64,000 nucleotides of DNA, taken from positions 1-64,000 of the forward strand of contig JBGTBY010000016.1 of NCBI GenBank assembly GCA_041749075.1, given 5' to 3'. Source of the DNA: CAMTWZ01 sp041749075 (GTDB lineage: Bacteria; Bacteroidota; Rhodothermia; Balneolales; HLUCCA01). The number at the start of each line of letters is the position of its first letter. Within the stretch, counting starts at the first letter, position 1. The notes under the pieces were generated by a model. The model ran no database searches, was not told the DNA's origin, and saw nothing but the letters and a program-made list of their open reading frames with translations. Shown here one piece after another: positions 52,422 to 60,635 of this stretch. A program made the translations under genes and the position numbers.

Positions 52422-53603
52422 ATGTCAGACACCACCACCCTGGAAACAACCGAACGCCTCAAAGAGCGCGCCGAGACCGCCGAACGCAACCTGCGTTTGC
52501 TCGAAGCCGCCATCAAACACGATTACGACAGTATTTTGATCACCGAGCTGAGCATGGAAGAGCCCGGTCCCAAAATCGTGTATGTAAACGACGGCTTCAC
52601 CCGCATCACCGGCTATTCCCGTGAGGATGTGATCGGCAAAACCCCTAGGATTTTGCAGGGCCCCAAAACCGATCGAGCCGTACTCGACAAGCTGAAAGAG
52701 AACCTCAAAAAAGGACAGTCTTTTTTCGGTCAGACCGTGAATTATCGCAAAGACGGCTCAGAATTCGTCAATCAATGGGACATCCATCCCCTCGAGAATG
52801 AAAAAGGTGAGATCACCCACTGGGTTTCGTATCAGCACGACATCACGACCCGCAAAAAATCGGAGCAGAGTTTTCTCGACATCACGCAAGACCCTTCCGA
52901 TCTGTATGAAAGCTCGAAGAAAAGTTATGTGGAGTTGGATGCGCAAGGCCTCATCCTTCAAGCCAATAAATTATTTCGCGACATGATCGGGTTTCCGAAA
53001 GAATTGATACTCGGTCGCCCGATTTGGGATTTTTTGGTCCCGAGACAAGGACATGCCCTGCAAAAACAATATTCCCGCGTGTGGCAAGACGATTTAAGTC
53101 AGCATAATGGCATCCGCTTGTTGCTTCAACATCGCAACGGGTCGCTCATTCAAGCTGAAATTGTGGCGAAGAAAATCGCCGGTCAGAAGGATGGGGAAGT
53201 CGTTCATGCCGAAGTCAAAAACCTGACCGTCAGCAAACGTGTGATGAGTGTTCTGAACCGCAAATCATTGGATTTCCTGAAGCTGTTCTCTCAAAAAACC
53301 GATTTCAACTACGGGATGATTCTGGATGCCGATAATACGCCACGCTTCAAATGGCTGTCGGATGGATTTCAGCAAATCACGGGATTCGGGCCGGATGAAT
53401 GCCTGCACAAGGACGGACTCAAAACCATCGTTCATCCCGACGATCACAACAAAACGATCCAACATCTTGCGTTGGCGTTTGCGGGCAAATCCTCATGCGA
53501 AACATTCCGCATCCGGTGCAAAAACGGATCGATTGTGACGGTGATGGACTACGCCAAGCCGGATCAGCACGAAGGCATCACCGGCGCGGTCGTACTGCGC
53601 TAG
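52422..53603 (+). CDS. triple-PAS protein without output domain
   Basis: A 393-residue cytoplasmic protein made of an N-terminal coiled coil (about 5-28) and three PAS domains (about 30-150, 165-275, 290-393). PAS1: IVYVNDGFTRITGYSREDVI, GKTPRILQGPKTD, then GEITHWVSYQHDITTRK. PAS2: AQGLILQANKLFRDMIGFP. PAS3: FKWLSDGFQQITGFGPDE. No kinase, GGDEF, HTH or other output follows; the frame ends after PAS3. The LOV cysteine (NCRFLQ) is replaced by Pro, so flavin photochemistry is unlikely. Probably a signalling partner protein. It overlaps gcvP (convergent) by 4 bp. Confidence 0.85.
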   Translation: MSDTTTLETTERLKERAETAERNLRLLEAAIKHDYDSILITELSMEEPGPKIVYVNDGFTRITGYSREDVIGKTPRILQGPKTDRAVLDKLKENLKKGQSFFGQTVNYRKDGSEFVNQWDIHPLENEKGEITHWVSYQHDITTRKKSEQSFLDITQDPSDLYESSKKSYVELDAQGLILQANKLFRDMIGFPKELILGRPIWDFLVPRQGHALQKQYSRVWQDDLSQHNGIRLLLQHRNGSLIQAEIVAKKIAGQKDGEVVHAEVKNLTVSKRVMSVLNRKSLDFLKLFSQKTDFNYGMILDADNTPRFKWLSDGFQQITGFGPDECLHKDGLKTIVHPDDHNKTIQHLALAFAGKSSCETFRIRCKNGSIVTVMDYAKPDQHEGITGAVVLR

Positions 53604-56464
53604 GCCGTTTCGTAGGCTTCGGTCGGGAGGCAGGAACAGATGAGATTCCGGTCTCCGTGTGCGCTGTCGATGCGGCTCACGCTTGGCCAGAATTTCCCAT
53701 CCTTCACCCAAGGCAACGGATAGGCCGCTGTCTCACGGGAGTAAGGGCGGGTCCATTCCGAAGCCAATAGCACGTCCGCCGTGTGCGGAGCATGCTTCAA
53801 CACATTTTCAGCTTTGTCTGCAATTCCATCAATCACTTGTTGGATTTCGGCCCGGATGGAAATCATCGCGTCGCAAAACTGATCCAATTCTTCCATCGAT
53901 TCGCTCTCGGTCGGCTCGATCATCAGGGTTCCAGCTACCGGAAACGAGACCGTTGGCGCGTGATATCCATAATCCATCAAGCGCTTGGCCACATCTTCCA
54001 CTTCGATGCCGAAGGCTTTGAACGGACGAAAATCCAAGATGAATTCGTGCGCGCAACGGTTGTTTCGTCCCGCATATAACACCGGATAGGCATTTTGGAG
54101 GCGGGCCTTCATGTAGTTCGCATTCAGAATGGCGAATTCCGTGGCCTTACGCAGTCCATCGGCACCCATCAGACGGATGTATGCGTAACTGATCGTCAAA
54201 ATGCTCGCACTGCCCCACGGCGCGGCCGAGACCGGCGTGATACCCAACTCACCGCCCATAGCAATTACGGGATGCCCGGGCAGAAACGGCGCCAAGTGTT
54301 TTGCGACGCCGATCGGACCCATTCCAGGTCCACCGCCACCATGCGGAATGCAGAATGTCTTATGCAGATTCAGGTGGCACACATCCGCTCCGATGTTCGC
54401 AGGGCTCGTGAGTCCCACCTGCGCGTTCATGTTCGCCCCATCCATATACACCTGCCCCCCGCGACGATGGACGATCTCACAAATCTCACGAATTTCTTCC
54501 TCGAACACGCCATGCGTCGAAGGATACGTCACCATCAAGCACGACAAGCGATCTGCGTATTGGTCCGCTTTCGCGGTGAGGTCGGCCAAGTCGATGTTTC
54601 CACTTTCATCACATTTCGTTACCACGACCTGCATCCCCGCCATCACGGCCGACGCCGGGTTGGTCCCATGGGCCGAACTGGGGATCAACGCCACGTTGCG
54701 ATGCCCCTCGCCACGATGCTCGTGCCAAGCTCGGATCGTCATCAATCCCGCATACTCACCTTGCGCACCCGAATTGGGCTGCAACGACACCGCGTCGAAG
54801 CCAGTGATTTCACATAACCAGGTTTCCAGATCGGAAATCAGTTCGCGGTAGCCTTCGGTCTGATCCGCCGGCGCGAACGGATGTATGTTGCCGAACTCGG
54901 GCCAGGTGACTGGAATCATTTCCGTGGTGGCATTCAGTTTCATGGTGCACGAACCCAGCGCAATCATCGAATGAGCGAGTGACAAATCCTTGTTCTCCAA
55001 GCGCTTCAGATAGCGTAACATTTCGTGTTCGCTGTGATGCATATTGAACACGGGATGCGTCATGAATTCGCTCGTTCGCATCACATTCTCAGGCAAGTAA
55101 GGCACTACGGTCGTTTGTGGCGTCGCCGAAATTCCAAATACAGAAGCCACATCGCTCACGTCGTCTATGGTTTTGGCTTCATCGAAGGAAAGTGCGATTT
55201 GAGTATCGCCGATGTATCGGAAATTGATGCCCTTGGCTTCGGCTTTCGTACGGATTTGATCGCGTTTTGACGAATCTCCGATTTCGATATGCAAGGTGTC
55301 GAACCACACGGTGTTTAGAATCTGATATCCGGCTTTTTGCAGTTCGAAGGCGAGCGACGTTGTGAGACCGTAGGTTCGTTCCGCAATTTCGGTGAGTCCT
55401 TTCGGTCCATGATACACGCCGTACGCCGCCGCCATCACCGATAGCAGAACTTGGGCGGTGCAGATGTTGGATGTCGCTTTTTCGCGGCGGATGTGCTGCT
55501 CGCGGGTTTGCAATGCCATGCGGTAGGCCGGCTTTCCTTGGGCATCGATGGATGCGCCAATGATGCGTCCTGGAATAGAACGCTTGAACGAGTCTTTGGT
55601 GGCGAAGAACGCCGCATGCGGTCCGCCGAAGCCCATCGGAATGCCCAGGCGCTGCGAGGTGCCAACCACAACATCCGCGCCCATCTCACCCGGAGATTTG
55701 ACCATGACGCATGCCAAGAGATCCGTTGCGACCACCGAAAAAACGCTATGCTCATGTGCCGCCGCGATAATGGATGTCAGATCGCGCACATTCCCGAATT
55801 GATCGGGGTTTTGAAGGAGGATGGCAAATAGGGATGGATCCGTCACGTCCACTGCCGTCGCGTCGCCCGTGACCAGTTCAATGCCGAGGGGCGTGGCGCG
55901 GGTGTGGAGCAGAGCGAGGGTCTGGGGAAAGACGGTGTCCGACACAAAAAAGCGGTGCGCGTTTTTCTTCGCTGCCGGACGCGCCGCATGCAGCATCGTC
56001 ATGGCTTCGGCGGCGGCAGTGGCTTCATCCAACAAAGAGGCATTGGCGATTTCCATGCCGGTGAGATCCATCACCATCGTTTGGAAATTGATCAGCATTT
56101 CGAGGCGCCCTTGCGCGATTTCGGCCTGATATGGGGTATACGCCGTGTACCAACCCGGATTCTCCAGAATATTGCGAAGAATCACTTTCGGTGTGATGTT
56201 CTCATAATAGCCCATGCCAATGAAGCTGCGGAAAATCTTGTTCTTCGTGGCGAGGCCTTTGAACTCGCTAAGGAAGAGGGCTTCGTCGGTGGCGGGAGGG
56301 AGGTTCAATTCGCGCTTGAGGCGTATGGAAGCGGGAATGGTCTGGGTGATGAGCTCGTCTAAGGAGGTGGCACCGACCGTTTTCAGCATGTCGCTGGTTT
56401 GGCTACGGTCCGGGCCGATGTGTCGGGATGCGAATCGCTCACGACGTGACAAATCGATACTCAT
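53600..56464 (-). CDS. gcvP: glycine dehydrogenase (decarboxylating), P-protein
   Basis: A 954-residue full-length P-protein of the glycine cleavage system, with both halves fused, as in most aerobic bacteria. Start RRERFASRHIGPDRSQTSDM; first half FIGMGYYENITPKVILRNIL and YTPYQAEIAQGRLE; second half LGSCTMKLNATTEM, and the PLP lysine in HLNLHKTFCIPHGGGGPGMG. PLP-dependent decarboxylation of glycine passes the aminomethyl group to the H-protein, which is not in the window. Promoter TATCTTTG lies about 34 bp before the ATG. No glycine riboswitch was seen in the leader. Confidence 0.97.
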   Translation of the reverse strand: MSIDLSRRERFASRHIGPDRSQTSDMLKTVGATSLDELITQTIPASIRLKRELNLPPATDEALFLSEFKGLATKNKIFRSFIGMGYYENITPKVILRNILENPGWYTAYTPYQAEIAQGRLEMLINFQTMVMDLTGMEIANASLLDEATAAAEAMTMLHAARPAAKKNAHRFFVSDTVFPQTLALLHTRATPLGIELVTGDATAVDVTDPSLFAILLQNPDQFGNVRDLTSIIAAAHEHSVFSVVATDLLACVMVKSPGEMGADVVVGTSQRLGIPMGFGGPHAAFFATKDSFKRSIPGRIIGASIDAQGKPAYRMALQTREQHIRREKATSNICTAQVLLSVMAAAYGVYHGPKGLTEIAERTYGLTTSLAFELQKAGYQILNTVWFDTLHIEIGDSSKRDQIRTKAEAKGINFRYIGDTQIALSFDEAKTIDDVSDVASVFGISATPQTTVVPYLPENVMRTSEFMTHPVFNMHHSEHEMLRYLKRLENKDLSLAHSMIALGSCTMKLNATTEMIPVTWPEFGNIHPFAPADQTEGYRELISDLETWLCEITGFDAVSLQPNSGAQGEYAGLMTIRAWHEHRGEGHRNVALIPSSAHGTNPASAVMAGMQVVVTKCDESGNIDLADLTAKADQYADRLSCLMVTYPSTHGVFEEEIREICEIVHRRGGQVYMDGANMNAQVGLTSPANIGADVCHLNLHKTFCIPHGGGGPGMGPIGVAKHLAPFLPGHPVIAMGGELGITPVSAAPWGSASILTISYAYIRLMGADGLRKATEFAILNANYMKARLQNAYPVLYAGRNNRCAHEFILDFRPFKAFGIEVEDVAKRLMDYGYHAPTVSFPVAGTLMIEPTESESMEELDQFCDAMISIRAEIQQVIDGIADKAENVLKHAPHTADVLLASEWTRPYSRETAAYPLPWVKDGKFWPSVSRIDSAHGDRNLICSCLPTEAYETA

Positions 56465-56497
56465 GGAGATGGAAAAGTGGGTGGTTTAGCGGACCAA

Positions 56498-56528
56498 CAA
56501 AGATACGGGCCACGGCGTTTCAGGAAAA
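56498..56528 (-). promoter_or_regulatory. housekeeping promoter of gcvP
   Basis: On the minus strand TATCTTTG (56505 to 56498) is a perfect TAnnTTTG box. After a 19-bp spacer TTTT (56528 to 56525) stands at the -33 place. Confidence 0.6.
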
Positions 56529-56530
56529 AT

Positions 56531-56560
56531 TGTAACCTTTGACTTCTTGTTTGAATCTTA
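56531..56560 (+). promoter_or_regulatory. possible ECF promoter before the second sigma operon
   Basis: TGTAACC (56531-56537) followed by AATCTTA (56554-56560). TGTAACC fits the -35 of ECF promoters, while the -10 part is a poor match to CGTCTA. Confidence 0.35.
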
Positions 56561-56590
56561 AGGGAAATTACCAACCAACGCACCCATCCC

Positions 56591-57094
56591 ATGGAAACAT
56601 TCGCATTCGCACTCATCTTCATCTCCTTCATCGCCGCCGGATTTTTTGTCTGGTTTTTTTCCTTCAAAGCCAAACAAGAGGAGCGCCGCTTCTTGATCGA
56701 GAAAGGCTACAAACTGGAGGAACTTCCTGCATCCGCCTCCTTCAATATCCAAATTCCATGGATGAAAGTGGGTATCGTGCTCACATCTACCGCGATCGGT
56801 TTTCTGTTTGCATTAATCACACATGAGTCAGCTGCAGTCATGCCCCTACTGTTGTTCGGTGCCGGGCTTGGTATGATTATCGCTCAGGCCATCGAAAACG
56901 GTTTTAGAATGAACCTATGGAGGAAGTTGATTTTTGGACTCCTGGGACTTGGAATTGGTGGTCTCTTAAGCTCCGTTCTCGTGTATCAGTTGTCGTTTGA
57001 TTCGGATATCGCCGTGTTCGCATTGATATTCAGCTTCGCTCTGGCACTCCTCATCGAAATCCTTACTCAAAAGTCGACTGTGCCCGGCAAATGA
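56591..57094 (+). CDS. membrane protein, first gene of second ECF operon (DUF6249-like)
   Basis: A 167-residue protein with five to six membrane helices: an N-terminal helix (FALIFISFIAAGFFVWFFSF), a cytoplasmic segment with KAKQEERRFLIEKGYKLEEL, then pairs of hydrophobic segments (VGIVLTSTAIGFLFALI and others). The helix plus RRFLIEKG pattern resembles DUF6249 proteins that are often beside ECF sigma genes. Its 3' end overlaps the sigma gene by 4 bp, so the three genes form one operon. Function unknown. Confidence 0.75.
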   Translation: METFAFALIFISFIAAGFFVWFFSFKAKQEERRFLIEKGYKLEELPASASFNIQIPWMKVGIVLTSTAIGFLFALITHESAAVMPLLLFGAGLGMIIAQAIENGFRMNLWRKLIFGLLGLGIGGLLSSVLVYQLSFDSDIAVFALIFSFALALLIEILTQKSTVPGK

Positions 57095-57612
57095 CCGAGA
57101 CTTGGATCAAAGAGATCCTGTCTGGCGATCATGAAGCGTTCCGACACATCGTGCGGGCGCATCAGGACCGGATGTGGAACATCGCGCTATCCGTGGTCAA
57201 GTCACCGGATCTGGCACAGGATGTGGTTCAGAACGCGTTCGTCAACGCCTATCTAAAACTGTCTTCCTATTCCGGTGCGGTTCCGTTCGAAGCCTGGTTA
57301 TACCGTATCGTGGTGAACGCCGCCTTGCAAGAATTGCGAAAACAGCCACCTGTGTCAGAGGAATCGACCGATAGAATCATAGACGATGTTGATTCGATAG
57401 AGGATGAAGCCGATCGGATCCGATTCATCCTCACCAAGATGAAATCGAATGAAGCTCTATCCTTGCAACTTCATTATCTGGATGGATTTTCCATTCAGGA
57501 AATCACCCTCATAACCGGCTGGACCGAATCCAATGCCAAGGTCATTCTCCATCGAGCCCGGGAATCGATGCGTAGGATGATGACACAACAAGCAGACCTA
57601 CGAATAGGATGA
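57091..57612 (+). CDS. ECF-family RNA polymerase sigma factor 2
   Basis: A 173-residue sigma factor: region 2 WNIALSVVKSPDLAQDVVQN followed by AFVNAYLKL and FEAWLYRIVVNAALQELRK; region 4 LSLQLHYLDGFSIQEITLIT then GWTESNAKVILHRARESMR. It overlaps the genes on both sides by 4 bp. With the membrane protein upstream and the small anti-sigma-like protein downstream it is a typical envelope-stress ECF unit of Bacteroidota. Confidence 0.93.
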   Translation: MTETWIKEILSGDHEAFRHIVRAHQDRMWNIALSVVKSPDLAQDVVQNAFVNAYLKLSSYSGAVPFEAWLYRIVVNAALQELRKQPPVSEESTDRIIDDVDSIEDEADRIRFILTKMKSNEALSLQLHYLDGFSIQEITLITGWTESNAKVILHRARESMRRMMTQQADLRIG

Positions 57613-57935
57613 ACATACAAGAACAAGATCCATTCCGTGAATGGATGACATTCGCTCAAACACCCATCCCCATAAAGGATATGGAGGATTTGGTATTGGC
57701 CGACATCCGAGCCATCCAAAAAGGAAAAGAGGTGCGTCGGCGTTACTTGATGTTCGCTTGGTTCAGCTTCCTGATCGGGGCTGTATCTGGCTTATGGATC
57801 GCATCGCCGATCTATGCGGATTTGCTTCATCCATCAACCGAATTCCTGCTTCAACTGGTGGTCAGTATCGCCTTGATGTTCGGATTCAACCAATTGTGGC
57901 AGCAAAGCCGCGCGCTAGACAAGGGCTCGTTATAG
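57609..57935 (+). CDS. small membrane protein, likely anti-sigma factor
   Basis: A 108-residue protein: a cytoplasmic N-terminal part of about 50 residues (FREWMTFAQTPIPIKDMEDL), and two membrane helices (LMFAWFSFLIGAVSGLWIA and LLQLVVSIALMFGFNQLW). It overlaps the sigma gene by 4 bp. No zinc motif. Anti-sigma role is inferred from position and topology. The 105 bp that follow hold no gene. Confidence 0.7.
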   Translation: MNIQEQDPFREWMTFAQTPIPIKDMEDLVLADIRAIQKGKEVRRRYLMFAWFSFLIGAVSGLWIASPIYADLLHPSTEFLLQLVVSIALMFGFNQLWQQSRALDKGSL

Positions 57936-58040
57936 GCTAAATCCTTTCGGACAATTTCAAAAACTTTCATAATCTTTCAAATGTATTATGAAAAAGTCTA
58001 TTTTAGTGTAGATTAGCATCTATCACTAAAGGGATTGGGA

Positions 58041-59909
58041 ATGAAGAAAGGAATCATCATCGGCCTTGTTCTGACAAGTTTCGCCTGTACGACAGAAGCG
58101 CCGCTTGTGCCCCAAGCGCTCGATTTCACCGAGAATCCGATCGATATCCCGAATCCGGATCGAGGCGCGTATCGAGGTCGGTGGCAGAATATTCCGCCGA
58201 ATCTAGTGAATGCCAAGAACTCGCCATTTGGTATCACTCCTGAAGTGGATCATCGGGTTCCGGTTGATGCGACATCCGTTTTATATCATGGCAGACAGGT
58301 GCCGCCAGTGGAAGGGGATGATATCGAGGAGACGGAGTTTTATAACGGCATCAATCAGAATACCGGTCCTTACATCGGTGGAACCGGGGTTTCCGCGATG
58401 CCTTCCGTCTCGTTCATGAGTTTTGATTTGAATCTGTTTTCATCCAACGCGTTCCTTTCGGCGAAAGACGCTTTCGGATATAAAGAAGATGGATTGTTCA
58501 TCGACCCGAAAACCGGGGCCACGCGGACCGGCAAAACACAACCGCTGACGCCTTATGCGCTTGAGTACATAAGAGGACTTCTGCAAAAAGTACGAGATGG
58601 CGACGGAGTGGCGTTCGTGAAGTTCTCCTATGATGGAAACGGGTTCAATTACATCGAGCCTCATAAGTATCCACATCTGGATCTCATTGAAGGACTTATT
58701 CATGGTCCGGAACCCGCTTATGTCACTCCGAACAATCCATCGGCGATGACGGATGTTGCCGGACATGAGGACAAAGATTGGATCCAATATCATCTTTGGC
58801 AGCTCAAGCCCATTTTCGAAGAATACGAAGACGTCATCATGACCGTGAAAACGGGAATGCTGGGTCCATGGGGCGAACAGCACTCTTCACCGATGTCGTT
58901 GAGTGCGGATGCGGCCAAGCGCTTTTTGGATAGCTATTTGGAAGTGGTCCCTTCTTCGCGCATTCTGCTGACGAATCAGCGATTGTTCATGGCCTGGTAC
59001 AATCTCACATATGGCACCCGTTTTGACGCGACGACCATCCACACTATGCCGATTCCGGAAAAAGGCTCACCAGAAGCGAGATTCGGCTTTTTTGATGATA
59101 GTTATGCAGCGAACTATTCGAATAATGGCCGATATCATGCGCCACAGGATCGATTCCGATTTCTGAAATGGCTGCATCAGGCAAACACGATTCTTCAAGT
59201 GGAAGGCGGAGTCGGCGACAATACATTTGGCCACATGCCGGGCGCGATCATCGAAGCGCAGGAATTTCGGACCACGGTTTTGAATATGAGGCATGGTCGC
59301 TACGATCGATGGAATGACTTCATCTATAATGAAGCGAATGTAACGGCGCCGGTCACGTTCCCGGTATCGATCGATGAGACCGTTCCGCCGTTCACGGGTC
59401 CGACCAAGACGGCCTTCTTTGATCCGGTGTATGACGGCAGAACCGGATTGGAGTTCTTCCGTGATCGGTTAGGGTATCGATTGGTCTTGCGCGATGCGAA
59501 CGCCAGCGAATGGGTGGATGCGAATGGAAAACTGAGGTTCGAAGGAAAAATCCAAAACGTCGGATTCGGCAACATCGTGAATCGCAAACAGGTGTCGGTG
59601 ATTTTAAGATCCACATCCGGCTCCGAATCATACATCGCGCTGACCAATCTGGATGCCAGAGACTGGCTGACGGATGAAGCTGGAAACGGTCGCCCCGACA
59701 ACACATCCGCCTGGCGTGATCTGAACATCCGCATAAAGCTGTCCGATTTCGGTGAAGTTCCAGCCGGAGAGTATGACATCTACCTGAAAATCAACGATCC
59801 CAAAGAGCAAAGCCCGAACAAGCGCTCCATCCGTTTCGCGAACAACGGTGATCATTGGGATGCGGACCTCGGCGCTAACTTGATTGGTTCGACTACAGTT
59901 GCCCTATAA
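58041..59909 (+). CDS. DUF4874/DUF4832-type lipoprotein 1
   Basis: A 622-residue lipoprotein; ATG at 58041 preferred to an in-frame TTG at 58035, with lipobox LVLTSFAC (Cys about 16). After the IPNPDRGAYRGR motif comes a region of about 400 residues with TIM-barrel style: VSFMSFDLNLF, YIRGLLQKVRDGDGVAFVKF, YHLWQLKPIFEEYEDVIMTV, the conserved GMLGPWGEQHSS, and ILLTNQRLFMAWYN. A C-terminal beta-domain has KIQNVGFGNIVNRKQVSVIL and PAGEYDIYLKINDPKEQS, as in DUF4832 proteins. The E of GPWGE would be a candidate acid/base residue. Probably a glycan-active or glycan-binding surface protein; enzymatic role is inferred. A near paralogue starts at 62089. Confidence 0.8.
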   Translation: MKKGIIIGLVLTSFACTTEAPLVPQALDFTENPIDIPNPDRGAYRGRWQNIPPNLVNAKNSPFGITPEVDHRVPVDATSVLYHGRQVPPVEGDDIEETEFYNGINQNTGPYIGGTGVSAMPSVSFMSFDLNLFSSNAFLSAKDAFGYKEDGLFIDPKTGATRTGKTQPLTPYALEYIRGLLQKVRDGDGVAFVKFSYDGNGFNYIEPHKYPHLDLIEGLIHGPEPAYVTPNNPSAMTDVAGHEDKDWIQYHLWQLKPIFEEYEDVIMTVKTGMLGPWGEQHSSPMSLSADAAKRFLDSYLEVVPSSRILLTNQRLFMAWYNLTYGTRFDATTIHTMPIPEKGSPEARFGFFDDSYAANYSNNGRYHAPQDRFRFLKWLHQANTILQVEGGVGDNTFGHMPGAIIEAQEFRTTVLNMRHGRYDRWNDFIYNEANVTAPVTFPVSIDETVPPFTGPTKTAFFDPVYDGRTGLEFFRDRLGYRLVLRDANASEWVDANGKLRFEGKIQNVGFGNIVNRKQVSVILRSTSGSESYIALTNLDARDWLTDEAGNGRPDNTSAWRDLNIRIKLSDFGEVPAGEYDIYLKINDPKEQSPNKRSIRFANNGDHWDADLGANLIGSTTVAL

Positions 59910-60622
59910 TGATGCCAAAAGACATGTTCAGATTAAGTGTAATCGTTCTCCCCATCATTCTATTTTCAGTTACATCCTGTACGAAAAAGGAAGTACCAGG
60001 TCTTGTTGCCCATTATTCCTTTAATGGGGATGCCTCTGATGAGAGCCGCAACCAAAACAATGCCATCGTGCATGATGCGACACTGACCAGCGACAGATTT
60101 GGAAATACAAACAGTGCTTACCGTTTTAATGGTACCTCTGCATTTATTTTCGCCCGGGTGAAAAATATGCCTGCACCCGATGCAGCCCAGACAATCTCCT
60201 GGTGGTTCATGATTGAGCAACCACCGGATTATAGTGATTCCCTGGGCGCAGATAATATGATTGCCCTGGTAGACACGGTTGATGGTATCGGCCTCCAGTT
60301 CGGCTATCGTGCGCCCGGTTATCAAACACTGGGTCTCGATACCTGGTATTGGGGCGGAAGTACGGTATTTGAGTCTGAACAACCAGCGATTCAAGTGTGG
60401 CACCATTGCCTTTACACATACGATGGTCAGACGCACCGGTTTTACATGAACGGCGATCTGATTTCACAATCAGAAGTGGAGCCGCAGGCCGGAACTCCGG
60501 ACATGCTCATGTTCGGGAATTATCCTGGAGGTAACCAATTTTTCACCGGCGCTTTGGATGACGTTCGGATTTATAATCGTGTGTTGTCTCAATCGGAGAT
60601 TGAGATTGTCTTTAACCATTAA
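59909..60622 (+). CDS. LamG/concanavalin-like domain lipoprotein
   Basis: A 237-residue lipoprotein: signal LSVIVLPIILFSVTSC (Cys about 23), then one LamG-type jelly-roll: GLVAHYSFNGDASDESRNQN, AYRFNGTSAFIFARV, ISWWFMIEQPP, QVWHHCLYTYDGQTHRFYMN and GALDDVRIYNRVLSQSEI. Such domains bind carbohydrates or are parts of laminarinase-like proteins, but no catalytic glutamates of GH16 are seen. The ATG overlaps the previous stop by 1 bp (TAATG), so it is coupled to lipoprotein 1. Confidence 0.85.
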   Translation: MMPKDMFRLSVIVLPIILFSVTSCTKKEVPGLVAHYSFNGDASDESRNQNNAIVHDATLTSDRFGNTNSAYRFNGTSAFIFARVKNMPAPDAAQTISWWFMIEQPPDYSDSLGADNMIALVDTVDGIGLQFGYRAPGYQTLGLDTWYWGGSTVFESEQPAIQVWHHCLYTYDGQTHRFYMNGDLISQSEVEPQAGTPDMLMFGNYPGGNQFFTGALDDVRIYNRVLSQSEIEIVFNH

Positions 60623-60635
60623 GTGGGAGGGATAG

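Noticed and set aside
52580..52700. LOV photoreceptor domain in the PAS protein
   Set aside because: The segment GKTPRILQG resembles the LOV motif but has Pro in place of the photoactive Cys.
56465..56590. Glycine riboswitch before gcvP
   Set aside because: The leader is only about 30 bases after the promoter, too short for the aptamer, and no conserved helices are seen.
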